A stretch of 64,000 nt of DNA, taken from positions 1-64,000 of the forward strand of contig CAZVXL010000003.1 in the NCBI GenBank assembly GCA_964631595.1. The letters run 5' to 3'. A program made the translations under genes and the position numbers. Shown here piece after piece: positions 1-7,870 of this stretch. The DNA is from UMGS1312 sp964631595 (GTDB lineage: Bacteria > Bacillota > Clostridia > Oscillospirales > CAG-272). The notes under the pieces are model-generated. The model did not search any database. It was not told where the DNA came from and saw only the letters and a list, made by a program, of their open reading frames with translations. How positions within the stretch are numbered: position 1 is the stretch's first letter; each line of letters starts with the position of its first letter.

Positions 1-78
1 ACAGATGCTCATTTCATAATTCCAGCCTAAAACTGTTTTATGAACACCTGCCTAAGCGGCAAGGCGGTCGTTCGTATC

Positions 79-576
79 TTATTCGTCGATGACGGTTATT
101 TGCTTTATGGTCTGCTGTACCATCGGTCTGTCCATGGGATCGGTGGGTATCTCTGCGATCTCATCCACGGTCTCTATTCCGTCAATTACCTTTCCGAAGG
201 CGGCGTACTGTCCGTCAAGGAATTTGGCATCCGCATGGCAGATAAAGAACTGACTCGATGCGGAGTCGAACATCTGAGAGCGCGCCATTGAGATAACGCC
301 TCTCTCATGGGAGAGAGCGTTCTTCACGCCGTTTGCCGAAAACTCACCCTTGATCCTGTTCGACGAGCCGCCCATTCCCGTTCCGGTGGGATCTCCGCCT
401 TGGATCATGAAGTCGCGGATAACTCGGTGGAAGATGAGCCCGTCATAAAAGCCCTCGTTTACGAGATTCACGAAATTCTCCACCGTTATCGGAGCTATGT
501 CGGGATAAAGCTCAAGCGTTACGGTGCTTCCGGATTCCATTTCTATCTTTACTTTAACTGTTTCAGCCATTTTCAA
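79..576 (-). CDS. Peptidyl-prolyl cis-trans isomerase, cyclophilin type (cytoplasmic)
   Basis: A compact single-domain cyclophilin of 165 residues, expected to catalyse cis-trans isomerisation of proline peptide bonds in the cytoplasm. The domain fills the protein: IAPITVENFVNLVNEGFYDG near residues 28-47, then the FHRVI.DFMIQGGD active-site segment carrying the catalytic Arg, and SSQFFICHAD around 110. There is no signal peptide. It lies 13 bp downstream of a lipoprotein paralogue (590-1198) on the same strand and is probably co-transcribed from the promoter at 1240-1268. The family call is firm; the client proteins are unknown. Confidence 0.95.
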   Translation of the reverse strand: MKMAETVKVKIEMESGSTVTLELYPDIAPITVENFVNLVNEGFYDGLIFHRVIRDFMIQGGDPTGTGMGGSSNRIKGEFSANGVKNALSHERGVISMARSQMFDSASSQFFICHADAKFLDGQYAAFGKVIDGIETVDEIAEIPTDPMDRPMVQQTIKQITVIDE

Positions 577-589
577 TTTCCCCTCCGTC

Positions 590-1198
590 TTATTTTCCCA
601 CAGTCATCTTTACCTTTACGGTATCGCCGTCTTCAAGCACTTCCATGTTCTTTATATACTGCTTTACCACGGGCACGGATCTTTCGGTTCCGTAGGCATT
701 GAGTCCGACCTCGACGGATGCAAGCGCATCGACCACGTCCATTCCCTCGATGACCTTGCCGAAGGCGGCATACTGCCCGTCAAGATTCGTGGCATCGGCA
801 TGGCAGATAAAGAACTGGCTCGATGCGGAATTCATGTCGGTGGCACGTGCCATTGATATAACGCCTCTCTCATGGGAGAGAGTGTTCTCCACGCCGTTCG
901 CCGTAAACTCGCCCTTGATCTTCTCGGAGGATCCGCCGCTTCCGTCGCCGTTGGGATCTCCGCCTTGGATCATGAAGCCCGATATTATACGGTGGAAGGT
1001 AAGTCCGTTATAAAAGCCGTCGTTTACAAGCTTCACGAAATTCTCCACAGTTATCGGAGCGATCTCGGGATAGAGCTCAAGGACTATCTCACCGGAAACA
1101 ACTCCCTCGGTATTCTCATCCTCCTTCTTGCTGTCGCATCCGACAGCCACACACAAAAGCATTGCCGCGCAAAGCATAAGGGATAAAATCTTTTTCAT
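590..1198 (-). CDS. Lipoprotein cyclophilin (extracytoplasmic peptidyl-prolyl isomerase)
   Basis: A 202-residue cyclophilin with an N-terminal lipoprotein signal: MKK, a hydrophobic stretch, then VAVGC with Cys21 as the likely lipidated residue, followed by a short acidic linker. The isomerase domain has the same motifs as its neighbour (IAPITVENFVKLVNDGFYNG, FHRIISGFMIQGGD, SSQFFICHAD). It carries a C-terminal extension of about 20 residues. It would act on proline bonds of exported proteins at the outer face of the membrane. It is the first gene after a good sigma-A promoter at 1240-1268, and the tandem arrangement suggests a local duplication that gave one cytoplasmic and one surface enzyme. 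Confidence 0.94.
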   Translation of the reverse strand: MKKILSLMLCAAMLLCVAVGCDSKKEDENTEGVVSGEIVLELYPEIAPITVENFVKLVNDGFYNGLTFHRIISGFMIQGGDPNGDGSGGSSEKIKGEFTANGVENTLSHERGVISMARATDMNSASSQFFICHADATNLDGQYAAFGKVIEGMDVVDALASVEVGLNAYGTERSVPVVKQYIKNMEVLEDGDTVKVKMTVGK

Positions 1199-1239
1199 TT
1201 TCAGATCCGCCTTTTCATATTTTTCGTTTCACTCCTAAT

Positions 1240-1268
1240 ATATTAACAGAATATCGCTCACAAGTCAA
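1240..1268 (-). promoter_or_regulatory. Sigma-A promoter for the cyclophilin pair
   Basis: On the minus strand TTGACT (1263-1268), a 17-bp spacer and TAATAT (1240-1245). It reads into the lipoprotein cyclophilin about 40 bp downstream. Confidence 0.72.
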
Positions 1269-1362
1269 ATAAAATTTGTAAATTTATATTTTATCCTCCG
1301 AATAACGGCATCCGTTACGGCATACCATACTATTATGATGATCCCGAAAAGGAGCGTTTTTT

Positions 1363-2439
1363 GTGAAAATGAAGGTCGAAGCTTGGTGGAGCTTATGCAA
1401 GGCAAGTATTGCCGCCGTTCTTTTGAGCGCGGCGGCGTTTATCGGCTTCAAATACCTTCTCCCGCCCATGCTCCCGTTCATCGCGGCACTTGTGATCTCA
1501 TCTCTCATACGTCCCGTTGCCGAGTGGTGCAAAAAGCACATCGGCATCGGCGCAAAGCCCATCTCCGTCATGATCGTTCTCGCGCTTTTCTCCCTGCTCT
1601 GCTTTCTTGCGTGGGCAGCCGGCTCGCGCCTGATCGACGAGGGAACAAAATTCATAATAGCCTTATCGGAGGGCGCATCGTCACCCGACAGTCCGCTCGG
1701 CAGGCTCGCAAATCTCACCGAGAGGCTTCGCGACAGTCTGCCGATATCGGGTGAGGGTGCCGTAGATCTCACCGAGCTGACGCTTGAGCTCATAAGGAGC
1801 GGCACCTCCGCGCTCACCTCATCACTCACCGCCGCGGCGGGGGCACTCATCAAGGGACTTCCCTCCGCCGTCTTTGCCTCCGGCATCTGTCTCATCTCCC
1901 TGTTTTATCTCATGCTCGATCACGACGGTATCGCAAGAGCGGCAAGATCGTTCCTCCCGACAGGCTCCGCCGAGAGGCTCATCGCGGGCTACCGACGTGT
2001 GAGCCATGCGCTGTCGGAGTATATCCGCGCGTATCTTCTCATCATGCTTATCACCTTTGCGGAGCTGTATCTCGGCTTTACGGTAATAAAAATCGAATAT
2101 TCCCTTCTCTTTGCAGTCGTGATAGCTCTTGTGGATTTTCTGCCGCTGTTCGGCGTGGGGACTGTGCTGATACCGTGGGGGTGCGCCGCGCTATTGCTCG
2201 GTGACTGTCGGCTCGGGATAGGGCTTTTTATAATATACGCGGTGGTGTGTACCGTAAGACAGCTCATAGAGCCGAGGATAATGGGCAATTTCATCGGCAC
2301 TCATCCGCTTATCGCGCTTGCCGGCGTATATTTCGGTCTGAAGCTGTTCGGCTTTGTCGGAATGATCGCCGCGCCGATCATACTGTATCTGATAAGAGCG
2401 CTTCGCTCCGACGGTGAAAAAAAGCAGGATGCGGGCTGA
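1363..2439 (+). CDS. YtvI-like AI-2E family membrane protein
   Basis: A 358-residue polytopic membrane protein of the AI-2E exporter/YtvI family. About seven to eight hydrophobic segments are visible: two near residues 12-50, one near 65-85, and a cluster from 150 to the C-terminus. The loop around residues 90-150 is soluble and the C-terminal half is typical of the family (SEYIRAYLLIMLITFAELYLG). Sporulating Firmicutes carry several paralogues (YtvI class). The substrate, if it is a transporter, is not known. The GTG start at 1363 was preferred because GGAG lies nine bases upstream; the next ATG is too far away. The 3' end overlaps a terminator hairpin that serves the opposite strand. Confidence 0.82.
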   Translation: MKMKVEAWWSLCKASIAAVLLSAAAFIGFKYLLPPMLPFIAALVISSLIRPVAEWCKKHIGIGAKPISVMIVLALFSLLCFLAWAAGSRLIDEGTKFIIALSEGASSPDSPLGRLANLTERLRDSLPISGEGAVDLTELTLELIRSGTSALTSSLTAAAGALIKGLPSAVFASGICLISLFYLMLDHDGIARAARSFLPTGSAERLIAGYRRVSHALSEYIRAYLLIMLITFAELYLGFTVIKIEYSLLFAVVIALVDFLPLFGVGTVLIPWGCAALLLGDCRLGIGLFIIYAVVCTVRQLIEPRIMGNFIGTHPLIALAGVYFGLKLFGFVGMIAAPIILYLIRALRSDGEKKQDAG

Positions 2440-2449
2440 TCCCGCATCC
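2416..2449 (-). terminator. Rho-independent terminator for the S1-domain gene
   Basis: Inverted repeat GGATGCGGG...CCCGCATCC at 2427-2449; on the minus strand it is followed by TGCTTTTTTT. It lies 57 bp downstream of the S1-domain gene stop and overlaps the last codons of the ytvI-like gene. Confidence 0.7.
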
Positions 2450-2505
2450 GTCCGCTTCTGTTTTATCACAAGTTTATCACGATCGAAAGCTCACGCCCGC
2501 ATCGG

Positions 2506-3444
2506 CTACTCGAACACCGTCTCTATCACCCTTCGGCAACATTCCGGCGAATATCTCCACCTATCCATATGCCTCACCCGCGACGTATCCACGTAAAGCT
2601 TCATTTTCGGTTCGATATGCTCGACCGACGTATCCACCATCACGAGCTTTACCTTCATGCGCTCGGGAAGCATACTCTTTATGTACACGGCACAGCCCTC
2701 TCCCGCCGATATTCCCGCTCTGTACTCGGCAAGCCCCGCAAGATTCGGTGACAGCTCCACAAATATCCCGTAATCCTCAACAGACCGCACGATGCCCGTC
2801 ACCGTCTGAGTCGGAGCAAATGCCGATGCGTTCTCCTCCCACGTGCCGAGCAGCTCCCTCATGCTCATGTATATCCTTCCCGTATCCCTGTCAACGGATC
2901 TCACGACACTCATGAGCTTATCGCCCACGGAAAGTCTGTCCGACGGGTGAGATATCCGCGATACCGACAGTGAATCAACGCTTGCAAGCGATATTATGCC
3001 GCACCCGATATCCAGAAATACGCCGAACGGCTCAAGATGCGTGACTCTCGTCGGAATGATATCTCCGGCGCGCAGGCGTGAAATGTGCTCTCTCATGCAC
3101 GTCTCCTGCACGGCTCTGCGCGACAGGATCGCCACAGTGATACCGTCCCTGCGCCTAAGCTCCTTTATCACAAACGCCACGGGCTTGCCCACCCGTGTGA
3201 TTATCGCAATATCCTTTGTCTCTCCCACAGCGGAGAATGCCGCCTCCTCCCTCGGGATCACGCCCATCACGTCACCGAGCGGAATATGCAGGCTCATATC
3301 GGTGCAGTCACACCGCTGTACCGTTCCCTCAAGCACGGTGCCGTGCTCATACGCTCTCTCAAGCTCGCGAAGGCTTGATATGCGCGCCGTATTCTCCCTT
3401 GTGCCTGTAAGATATCCCTCCGGCAAAAACCGTCTTTCCGTCAT
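2506..3444 (-). CDS. S1 RNA-binding domain protein (orphan, RpsA-like)
   Basis: A 312-residue protein with at least three S1-type OB-fold segments: residues about 33-100 (TVLEGTVQRCD..), 115-185 (AGDIIPTRVTHLEPFGVFLDIGCG, the best match) and 205-270 (TGIVRSVEDYGIFVELSPNL). Single genes of this kind are common in clostridia next to the larger IspH-S1 fusion, which is also in this window at 42109. A role in RNA binding or translation is likely but the target is unknown. I start at ATG 3444, behind AAGGGTGGAG, rather than at the longest possible start 96 bp upstream, whose extension has no S1 similarity. Confidence 0.8.
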   Translation of the reverse strand: MTERRFLPEGYLTGTRENTARISSLRELERAYEHGTVLEGTVQRCDCTDMSLHIPLGDVMGVIPREEAAFSAVGETKDIAIITRVGKPVAFVIKELRRRDGITVAILSRRAVQETCMREHISRLRAGDIIPTRVTHLEPFGVFLDIGCGIISLASVDSLSVSRISHPSDRLSVGDKLMSVVRSVDRDTGRIYMSMRELLGTWEENASAFAPTQTVTGIVRSVEDYGIFVELSPNLAGLAEYRAGISAGEGCAVYIKSMLPERMKVKLVMVDTSVEHIEPKMKLYVDTSRVRHMDRWRYSPECCRRVIETVFE

Positions 3445-3554
3445 TTTGCTCCACCCTTCTTTTGATCCTGTTCGGTTAGCTTTTGTCCGACCTCTGTTAA
3501 AGTCTATGACGGACGGGAGCAATATATGATACACATACACTCATGTGAGGCCTT

Positions 3555-4406
3555 ATGAAGAAATTATTTTCAAGACCGCGTATTTCCTACCTATCTCTGC
3601 TTTTCGGCTCGTTTCTGTTCGGCTCCTCGGTCAATATGTTTCTACTGCCGCACGGCATCGTGACCGGAGGTGTCACGGGTATCGCCACCGTGCTCGGCAA
3701 GCTTTGGGGATTCCCCGTGGGGCTCGGGATCATTCTCATAAACCTGCCTATCCTTGCGGTATGTATAAAGGAGAGCGGCATCGGCAGTATGCTCTTTTCG
3801 GTGATCGGCACCCTCGCCTCCTCGGTGGCGGCAGATGCGCTGTCCTTTATGCCGTCAGCCTCCGAGGATCCGCTTCTCTGTGCCCTCATCGGCGGTGCCG
3901 CCATGGGAGCGGGTGCCGGTCTGATGCTCACCTCGGGCTTCACCACCGGCGGCACGGATCTTGCCGCATATCTCATTCACCGAAGACACCCCGCAATTCC
4001 CACGGGCAGGCTTTTGCTCGTGCTTGACTCTCTTATAATCCTCATCTCGGGCGCCGTTCTCGGGAGTCTTGTCGGAATAATGTATTCCGCGCTATGCACC
4101 GTGACCTACTCCGCGGCGCTTGACATGATCCAAAGCACCTCGCGACGCGCAAGGACGGTATTCGTTATCTCCGACCGCCACGACCGTATCGCCGCCGAGG
4201 TATCTCGGGGGATCGACCGCGGAGTGACTCTCCTCTGCGGTCAGGGCTATTTCTCCGGCAAGGAAAAGAGGATAATCATGTGCGTTGTCGGCAAGCAGCA
4301 GGAATTTCCCCTGCGGCGGCTCGTGCTTGAGATAGATCCGTCCGCTTTCATCGTGATAAGCGAAGCCTCCGAGGTGACCGGCAACGGCTTCGGGAAGCCG
4401 TCTTAA
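3555..4406 (+). CDS. YitT family membrane protein (DUF161 + DUF2179)
   Basis: A 283-residue protein. The N-terminal ~170 residues hold five to six hydrophobic helices with the YitT hallmarks NMFLLPHGIVTGGVTGIA and TSGFTTGGTDL. The C-terminal ~90 residues form the soluble DUF2179 domain (VTLLCGQGYFSGKEKRIIMC). The family is widespread in Firmicutes and its transport substrate is not established. It starts at ATG 3555 behind GTGAGG. It is divergent from the S1-domain gene and convergent with the WYL regulator; the hairpin at 4412-4439 separates the convergent pair. Confidence 0.88.
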   Translation: MKKLFSRPRISYLSLLFGSFLFGSSVNMFLLPHGIVTGGVTGIATVLGKLWGFPVGLGIILINLPILAVCIKESGIGSMLFSVIGTLASSVAADALSFMPSASEDPLLCALIGGAAMGAGAGLMLTSGFTTGGTDLAAYLIHRRHPAIPTGRLLLVLDSLIILISGAVLGSLVGIMYSALCTVTYSAALDMIQSTSRRARTVFVISDRHDRIAAEVSRGIDRGVTLLCGQGYFSGKEKRIIMCVVGKQQEFPLRRLVLEIDPSAFIVISEASEVTGNGFGKPS

Positions 4407-4411
4407 TGACC

Positions 4412-4439
4412 GATGCGGAGAGCCTCAGCCCTCCGCATC
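4412..4439. terminator. Bidirectional terminator hairpin between yitT-like and WYL genes
   Basis: Inverted repeat GATGCGGAG (4412-4420) and CTCCGCATC (4431-4439) at the junction of two convergent genes, overlapping the last codons of the WYL gene. There is no clear T-tract on either side. Confidence 0.55.
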
Positions 4440-5417
4440 ACATACCCATTTATACGATTCCTTTACAAATCCGCAGAATCTGTTCTTCACACCATCGGGG
4501 GATACCACGGTTATTCCTCCGCCGAAATTCAGCAGCCAAGTGAAAAAATGCACGCTTTCCGCAATATGCACCGACACCGTAAAGTGTCCGTCACCCGACG
4601 GGTGAAATGGTGTGGATTTTCCGAATCGGTCAAGTATCACTCCGGCAAGCTCGTTTTTGCATCTGAGCACGACAAGCTCCTCCTCGCCGCCGAACATTCC
4701 GAAATGCCTGTCTCTGTAGCCCACCATCTCTCCGCGCGCATCTCCGCTGATACTGACAGGCTCCTTCTCCACCGATATCCTCTCCATTTTATCCACGCGG
4801 AAGTGCTTGATTCTTCCGACGCTCACATCTGTGGCGATGAGGTAGTAGTTCTCGTCGTCGCGGCACAGAGCCAGCGGCTCGACGGTGTACCTCTCTCCGC
4901 CGTTTCGGAATATCTTCTCCTTCTTTTGGTTCCAGTCGAAATAGCAGAAGGAGATGCGCCGAGATTCAAGCAGTGCCGTATGGATGCTGTCCACGCTGTA
5001 GTAGATGCTCTCGTTCATGGACTTGATCCTGCCCGATACATATATCTGCCTTTGCAGTCTGCTCGCCTGATAGCCGCTCGCAAGCGTGCCGAGCTTCTCG
5101 ATGAGCTCGTGGCTCTTTTTCTCCGTTATAAAGCGCGACGACTGCACCGCATCGCAGAGAAGCTTCAGCTCCGCTATCTCAAACTCCCTTGAGGCGATGT
5201 AATATCCCTCCGAATCGTGCTCCACGTCTATTCCGACGTCGATTAGGGCGGAGATATACCTATAGATGCTCTTGCGCTCCGCATCCATTCCCTCGTATTC
5301 ATCGCGCAGTATTTGAGACAGCTCCTCCGCCGTGAGCTTATGCTCCTCGTCGGTACGCTCCATGAGGATTCTTGCAAGCAAAAGTGTTTTTTGGCTCTGT
5401 CCGAAGGTCTTAGACAT
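4425..5417 (-). CDS. WYL-domain transcriptional regulator
   Basis: A 330-residue regulator. The N-terminal ~90 residues form a helix-turn-helix module (QKTLLLARILMERTDEEHKLTAEELSQILRDEYEGMDAERKSIYRYISAL). The middle carries the WYL ligand-sensing domain (RISFCYFDWNQKKEKIFRNG.. YTVEPLALCRDDENYYLIATD.. IKHFRVDKMERI), followed by a C-terminal WCX-type extension. WYL proteins bind nucleic-acid-derived or other small ligands and control DNA-repair, defence or metabolic genes. It is divergent from metY with about 150 bp between them, so control of the metY promoter at 5506-5534 is possible but untested. The start at ATG 5417 has AGGAG eight bases upstream; an ATG two codons earlier sits too close to it. 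Confidence 0.87.
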   Translation of the reverse strand: MSKTFGQSQKTLLLARILMERTDEEHKLTAEELSQILRDEYEGMDAERKSIYRYISALIDVGIDVEHDSEGYYIASREFEIAELKLLCDAVQSSRFITEKKSHELIEKLGTLASGYQASRLQRQIYVSGRIKSMNESIYYSVDSIHTALLESRRISFCYFDWNQKKEKIFRNGGERYTVEPLALCRDDENYYLIATDVSVGRIKHFRVDKMERISVEKEPVSISGDARGEMVGYRDRHFGMFGGEEELVVLRCKNELAGVILDRFGKSTPFHPSGDGHFTVSVHIAESVHFFTWLLNFGGGITVVSPDGVKNRFCGFVKESYKWVCDAEG

Positions 5418-5505
5418 ATTCATCTCTCCTGTCAGTTAAGCTCGTATATGCTCATTTTACCACAAATATTATCAGCTATCAAGTGGTAGTTGTGTGTATT
5501 AGTTA

Positions 5506-5534
5506 TTGCATTCCGTTCGGTTATGTGATAAAAT
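5506..5534 (+). promoter_or_regulatory. Sigma-A promoter of metY-metA
   Basis: TTGCAT (5506-5511), 17-bp spacer, extended -10 TGATAAAAT with TAAAAT at 5529-5534. The leader to the metY start is only about 30 bases, so no SAM riboswitch or T-box fits here. Confidence 0.75.
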
Positions 5535-5569
5535 ATTGCTTGTAAAGCTTAATTTTGGAGGATCGCATA

Positions 5570-6835
5570 ATGCATATCAACACAAAATGCCTGCAAGAGG
5601 GCTACAAGCCGAGCAACGGTGAGCCCAGAGTTCTGCCCATATACCAAAGCACTACCTATAAATACGACTCATCCGAGCACCTCGGAGATCTGTTCGATCT
5701 CAAGGCGCCGGGACATATGTATACACGTATCTCCAACCCCACTTTTGAAGCGGCTGAGGAAAAGCTTGCGGCAATGGAGGGCGGTATCGGTGCAATGTTC
5801 ACCTCCTCCGGTCAGGCGGCAAGCCTTATTGCAATTCTGAATATCGCCTCTGCTGGCGACAACTTCATAAGCCTCTCCGAGATCTACGGAGGCACCGTAA
5901 ATCTTTTCGCCGTTACGATGAAGAAAATGGGCATTGAGGTGCGCTTTGTGAATCCCTCCATGTCCGACGAGGAGATCGAAGGCTGCTTTGACTCCCGCAC
6001 ACGCTGCGTCTTCGGAGAGACCATCGCAAATCCCGCTCTCAAGGTTCTGGATTTCGACCGTTTCGCCGCTATCGCGCACAAGAACGGTGTGCCGCTCATT
6101 GTTGACAACACCTTTGCGACCCCCGTGCTGTGCCGTCCCTTTGAATACGGTGCCGACATCGTTATTCACTCCACCACGAAATATCTCGACGGTCACGCCG
6201 TTGCCGTAGGCGGAGCCATTGTCGACAGCGGTAATTTCGACTGGACCGTCGGCGGAAAGTATCCCGAGCTGACCGAGCCCGACGATTCCTACCACGGTGT
6301 GGTATACACCAAGGATTTCGGCAAGGCGGCATACATCACCAAGGCAAGAGTACAGCTTCTCCGCGACATGGGCGCCACTCCCGCTCCCATGAACGCTTTT
6401 TTGACCAATCTCGGCATGGAGACGCTTGCGCTCAGAATGGAGCGCCACTCCGAAAATGCTCTCGCCGTAGCGAAAATGCTCAAGGATCACCCCGCCGTTT
6501 CGTGGGTAAGCTACCCCGCGCTTGAGGGCGATTCCGAATACGAGGCAGCCAAGAAGTATCTCCCGAAGGGCGCCTCCGGCGTTATCTCCTTCGGAGTTGC
6601 CGGCGGAAAAGCCGCCGCCGTGAAATTCATGGATTCTCTGAAGCTTGCCGCAATAGTCGTTCACGTTGCGGATGCACGTACAAGCGTGCTCCACCCCGCC
6701 AGCACGACTCACCGTCAGCTCACCGACAAGCAGCTTGAGGACTGCGGTATCAAGCCCGAGGGCGTTCGCCTCAGCGTCGGCATTGAGCACATCGACGATA
6801 TCTTAGATGACATCAAGGCGGCTCTTGAAGCCTAA
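5570..6835 (+). CDS. metY: O-acetylhomoserine aminocarboxypropyltransferase (sulfhydrylase)
   Basis: A 421-residue PLP enzyme of the Cys/Met metabolism fold. It is expected to make homocysteine from O-acetylhomoserine and sulfide in the direct-sulfhydrylation route to methionine. Features seen: N-terminal INTKCLQEGYKPSNGEPRVLPIYQST, the AMFTSSGQAA phosphate-binding segment, VDNTFATPVLCRPFEYGADI, and the PLP lysine Lys204 in HSTTKYLDGHA. The C-terminus has SVGIEHIDDILDDIKAALEA. Length matches MetY rather than the shorter MetB/MetC. The ATG at 5570 lies eight bases after GGAGG; an upstream TTG overlaps that RBS. The next gene, metA, begins 23 bp after the stop and supplies its substrate. Confidence 0.95.
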   Translation: MHINTKCLQEGYKPSNGEPRVLPIYQSTTYKYDSSEHLGDLFDLKAPGHMYTRISNPTFEAAEEKLAAMEGGIGAMFTSSGQAASLIAILNIASAGDNFISLSEIYGGTVNLFAVTMKKMGIEVRFVNPSMSDEEIEGCFDSRTRCVFGETIANPALKVLDFDRFAAIAHKNGVPLIVDNTFATPVLCRPFEYGADIVIHSTTKYLDGHAVAVGGAIVDSGNFDWTVGGKYPELTEPDDSYHGVVYTKDFGKAAYITKARVQLLRDMGATPAPMNAFLTNLGMETLALRMERHSENALAVAKMLKDHPAVSWVSYPALEGDSEYEAAKKYLPKGASGVISFGVAGGKAAAVKFMDSLKLAAIVVHVADARTSVLHPASTTHRQLTDKQLEDCGIKPEGVRLSVGIEHIDDILDDIKAALEA

Positions 6836-6858
6836 TTACATTACACAGGAGGGCTGAA

Positions 6859-7806
6859 ATGCCGATCCGTATACCCGACGAGCTTCCGGCTACCCGAACG
6901 CTCAGAGAAGAAAACATATTTGTTATAACCGAGAATCGCGCCGTCACGCAGGACATCCGTCCCTTGGAGATCGCAATTTTGAATCTTATGCCGACGAAGA
7001 TCGTGACCGAGACTCAGCTTGCAAGACTGCTCGGAAACACGCCGCTTCAGGTTCAGATGGAGCTTATCAAGACCGGCACACACAAAGCCAAGAACACCTC
7101 AGAGGAGCATATGCTCGCGTTCTACAAGACCTTTGAGGACATAAAGGATCGCAGCTTTGACGGAATGATAATCACCGGCGCTCCCGTGGAGCTCATGCCC
7201 TTTGAGGAGGTCGCCTATTGGGATGAGCTTTGCAAGATAATGGAATGGTCGAAAACGCACGTTACGAGTACCTTCCACATCTGCTGGGGAGCTCAGGCAG
7301 GTCTGTACTACCATTACGGCATACAGAAGCATCCGCTTGAGAAGAAGCTGTTCGGCGTTTTTCCGCATCACGTGGAATACAAGCGGTCTATCCTTTTCCG
7401 CGGCTTTGACGATGTGTTCATGGTTCCTCACTCACGTCACACCACCTGCCGCCGTGAGGATATTGAGGCGTGTCCCGAGCTGAAGATCCTCGCCTCCTCC
7501 GATGAGGCTGGAGTTTACGCGGTAACGGCAGACCACGGGAAGCACATCTTCGTCACAGGTCATTCGGAATACGATGCCCGCACCCTTGAGCTTGAGTATC
7601 TGAGGGACAAGAACGCGGGGCTTGCGATCGACGTACCGCGCAATTATTATCCCGATGACGACGACACGCGTGAGCCCGCGGTCACGTGGCGCTCCTCGGC
7701 AAATCTGCTGTTCTCAAACTGGCTGAATTATTTCGTATATCAGACCACTCCCTACGATATCAAGCACATAAGCGACCCCTCCAAGCGTACCGATACTCCG
7801 GAATAA
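6859..7806 (+). CDS. metA: Homoserine O-acetyltransferase (MetA family, acetyl-CoA type)
   Basis: A 315-residue MetA-family acyltransferase that activates homoserine for methionine synthesis. The catalytic Cys142 (FHICWGAQAGLYYHYG) and His235 with Glu237 (GHSEYD) fall at the same positions as in Escherichia coli MetA. Residue 111 is Glu (TGAPVELM) rather than the Gly of succinyl-specific enzymes. Work on this family links Glu at that site to acetyl-CoA use, which fits with the upstream metY needing O-acetylhomoserine. It therefore probably works as an acetyltransferase although databases often name the family succinyltransferase. It has a strong RBS (AGGAGGGCTGAAATG) and ends before a bidirectional terminator at 7823-7858. 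Confidence 0.94.
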   Translation: MPIRIPDELPATRTLREENIFVITENRAVTQDIRPLEIAILNLMPTKIVTETQLARLLGNTPLQVQMELIKTGTHKAKNTSEEHMLAFYKTFEDIKDRSFDGMIITGAPVELMPFEEVAYWDELCKIMEWSKTHVTSTFHICWGAQAGLYYHYGIQKHPLEKKLFGVFPHHVEYKRSILFRGFDDVFMVPHSRHTTCRREDIEACPELKILASSDEAGVYAVTADHGKHIFVTGHSEYDARTLELEYLRDKNAGLAIDVPRNYYPDDDDTREPAVTWRSSANLLFSNWLNYFVYQTTPYDIKHISDPSKRTDTPE

Positions 7807-7822
7807 GGAGCATCGCAATATA

Positions 7823-7858
7823 AAATGCCTCCGACGGCAAGTCCCGTCGGAGGCATTT
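7823..7858. terminator. Bidirectional terminator between metA and valS
   Basis: Perfect 15-bp stem AAATGCCTCCGACGG (7823-7837) with CCGTCGGAGGCATTT (7844-7858). The A-rich left and T-rich right flanks let it work for both convergent genes. Confidence 0.85.
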
Positions 7859-7870
7859 GGTTATTCTCGG

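Noticed and set aside
5424..5569. SAM riboswitch or T-box upstream of metY
   Set aside because: The promoter at 5506-5534 leaves only ~30 bases of leader, too short for either.
5669..6790. Long minus-strand open frame (373 aa) opposite metY
   Set aside because: It lies fully antisense to a clear MetY gene, has no RBS, and its translation is Gly/Val/His-rich without any family motif, as expected for a shadow frame in GC-richer DNA.
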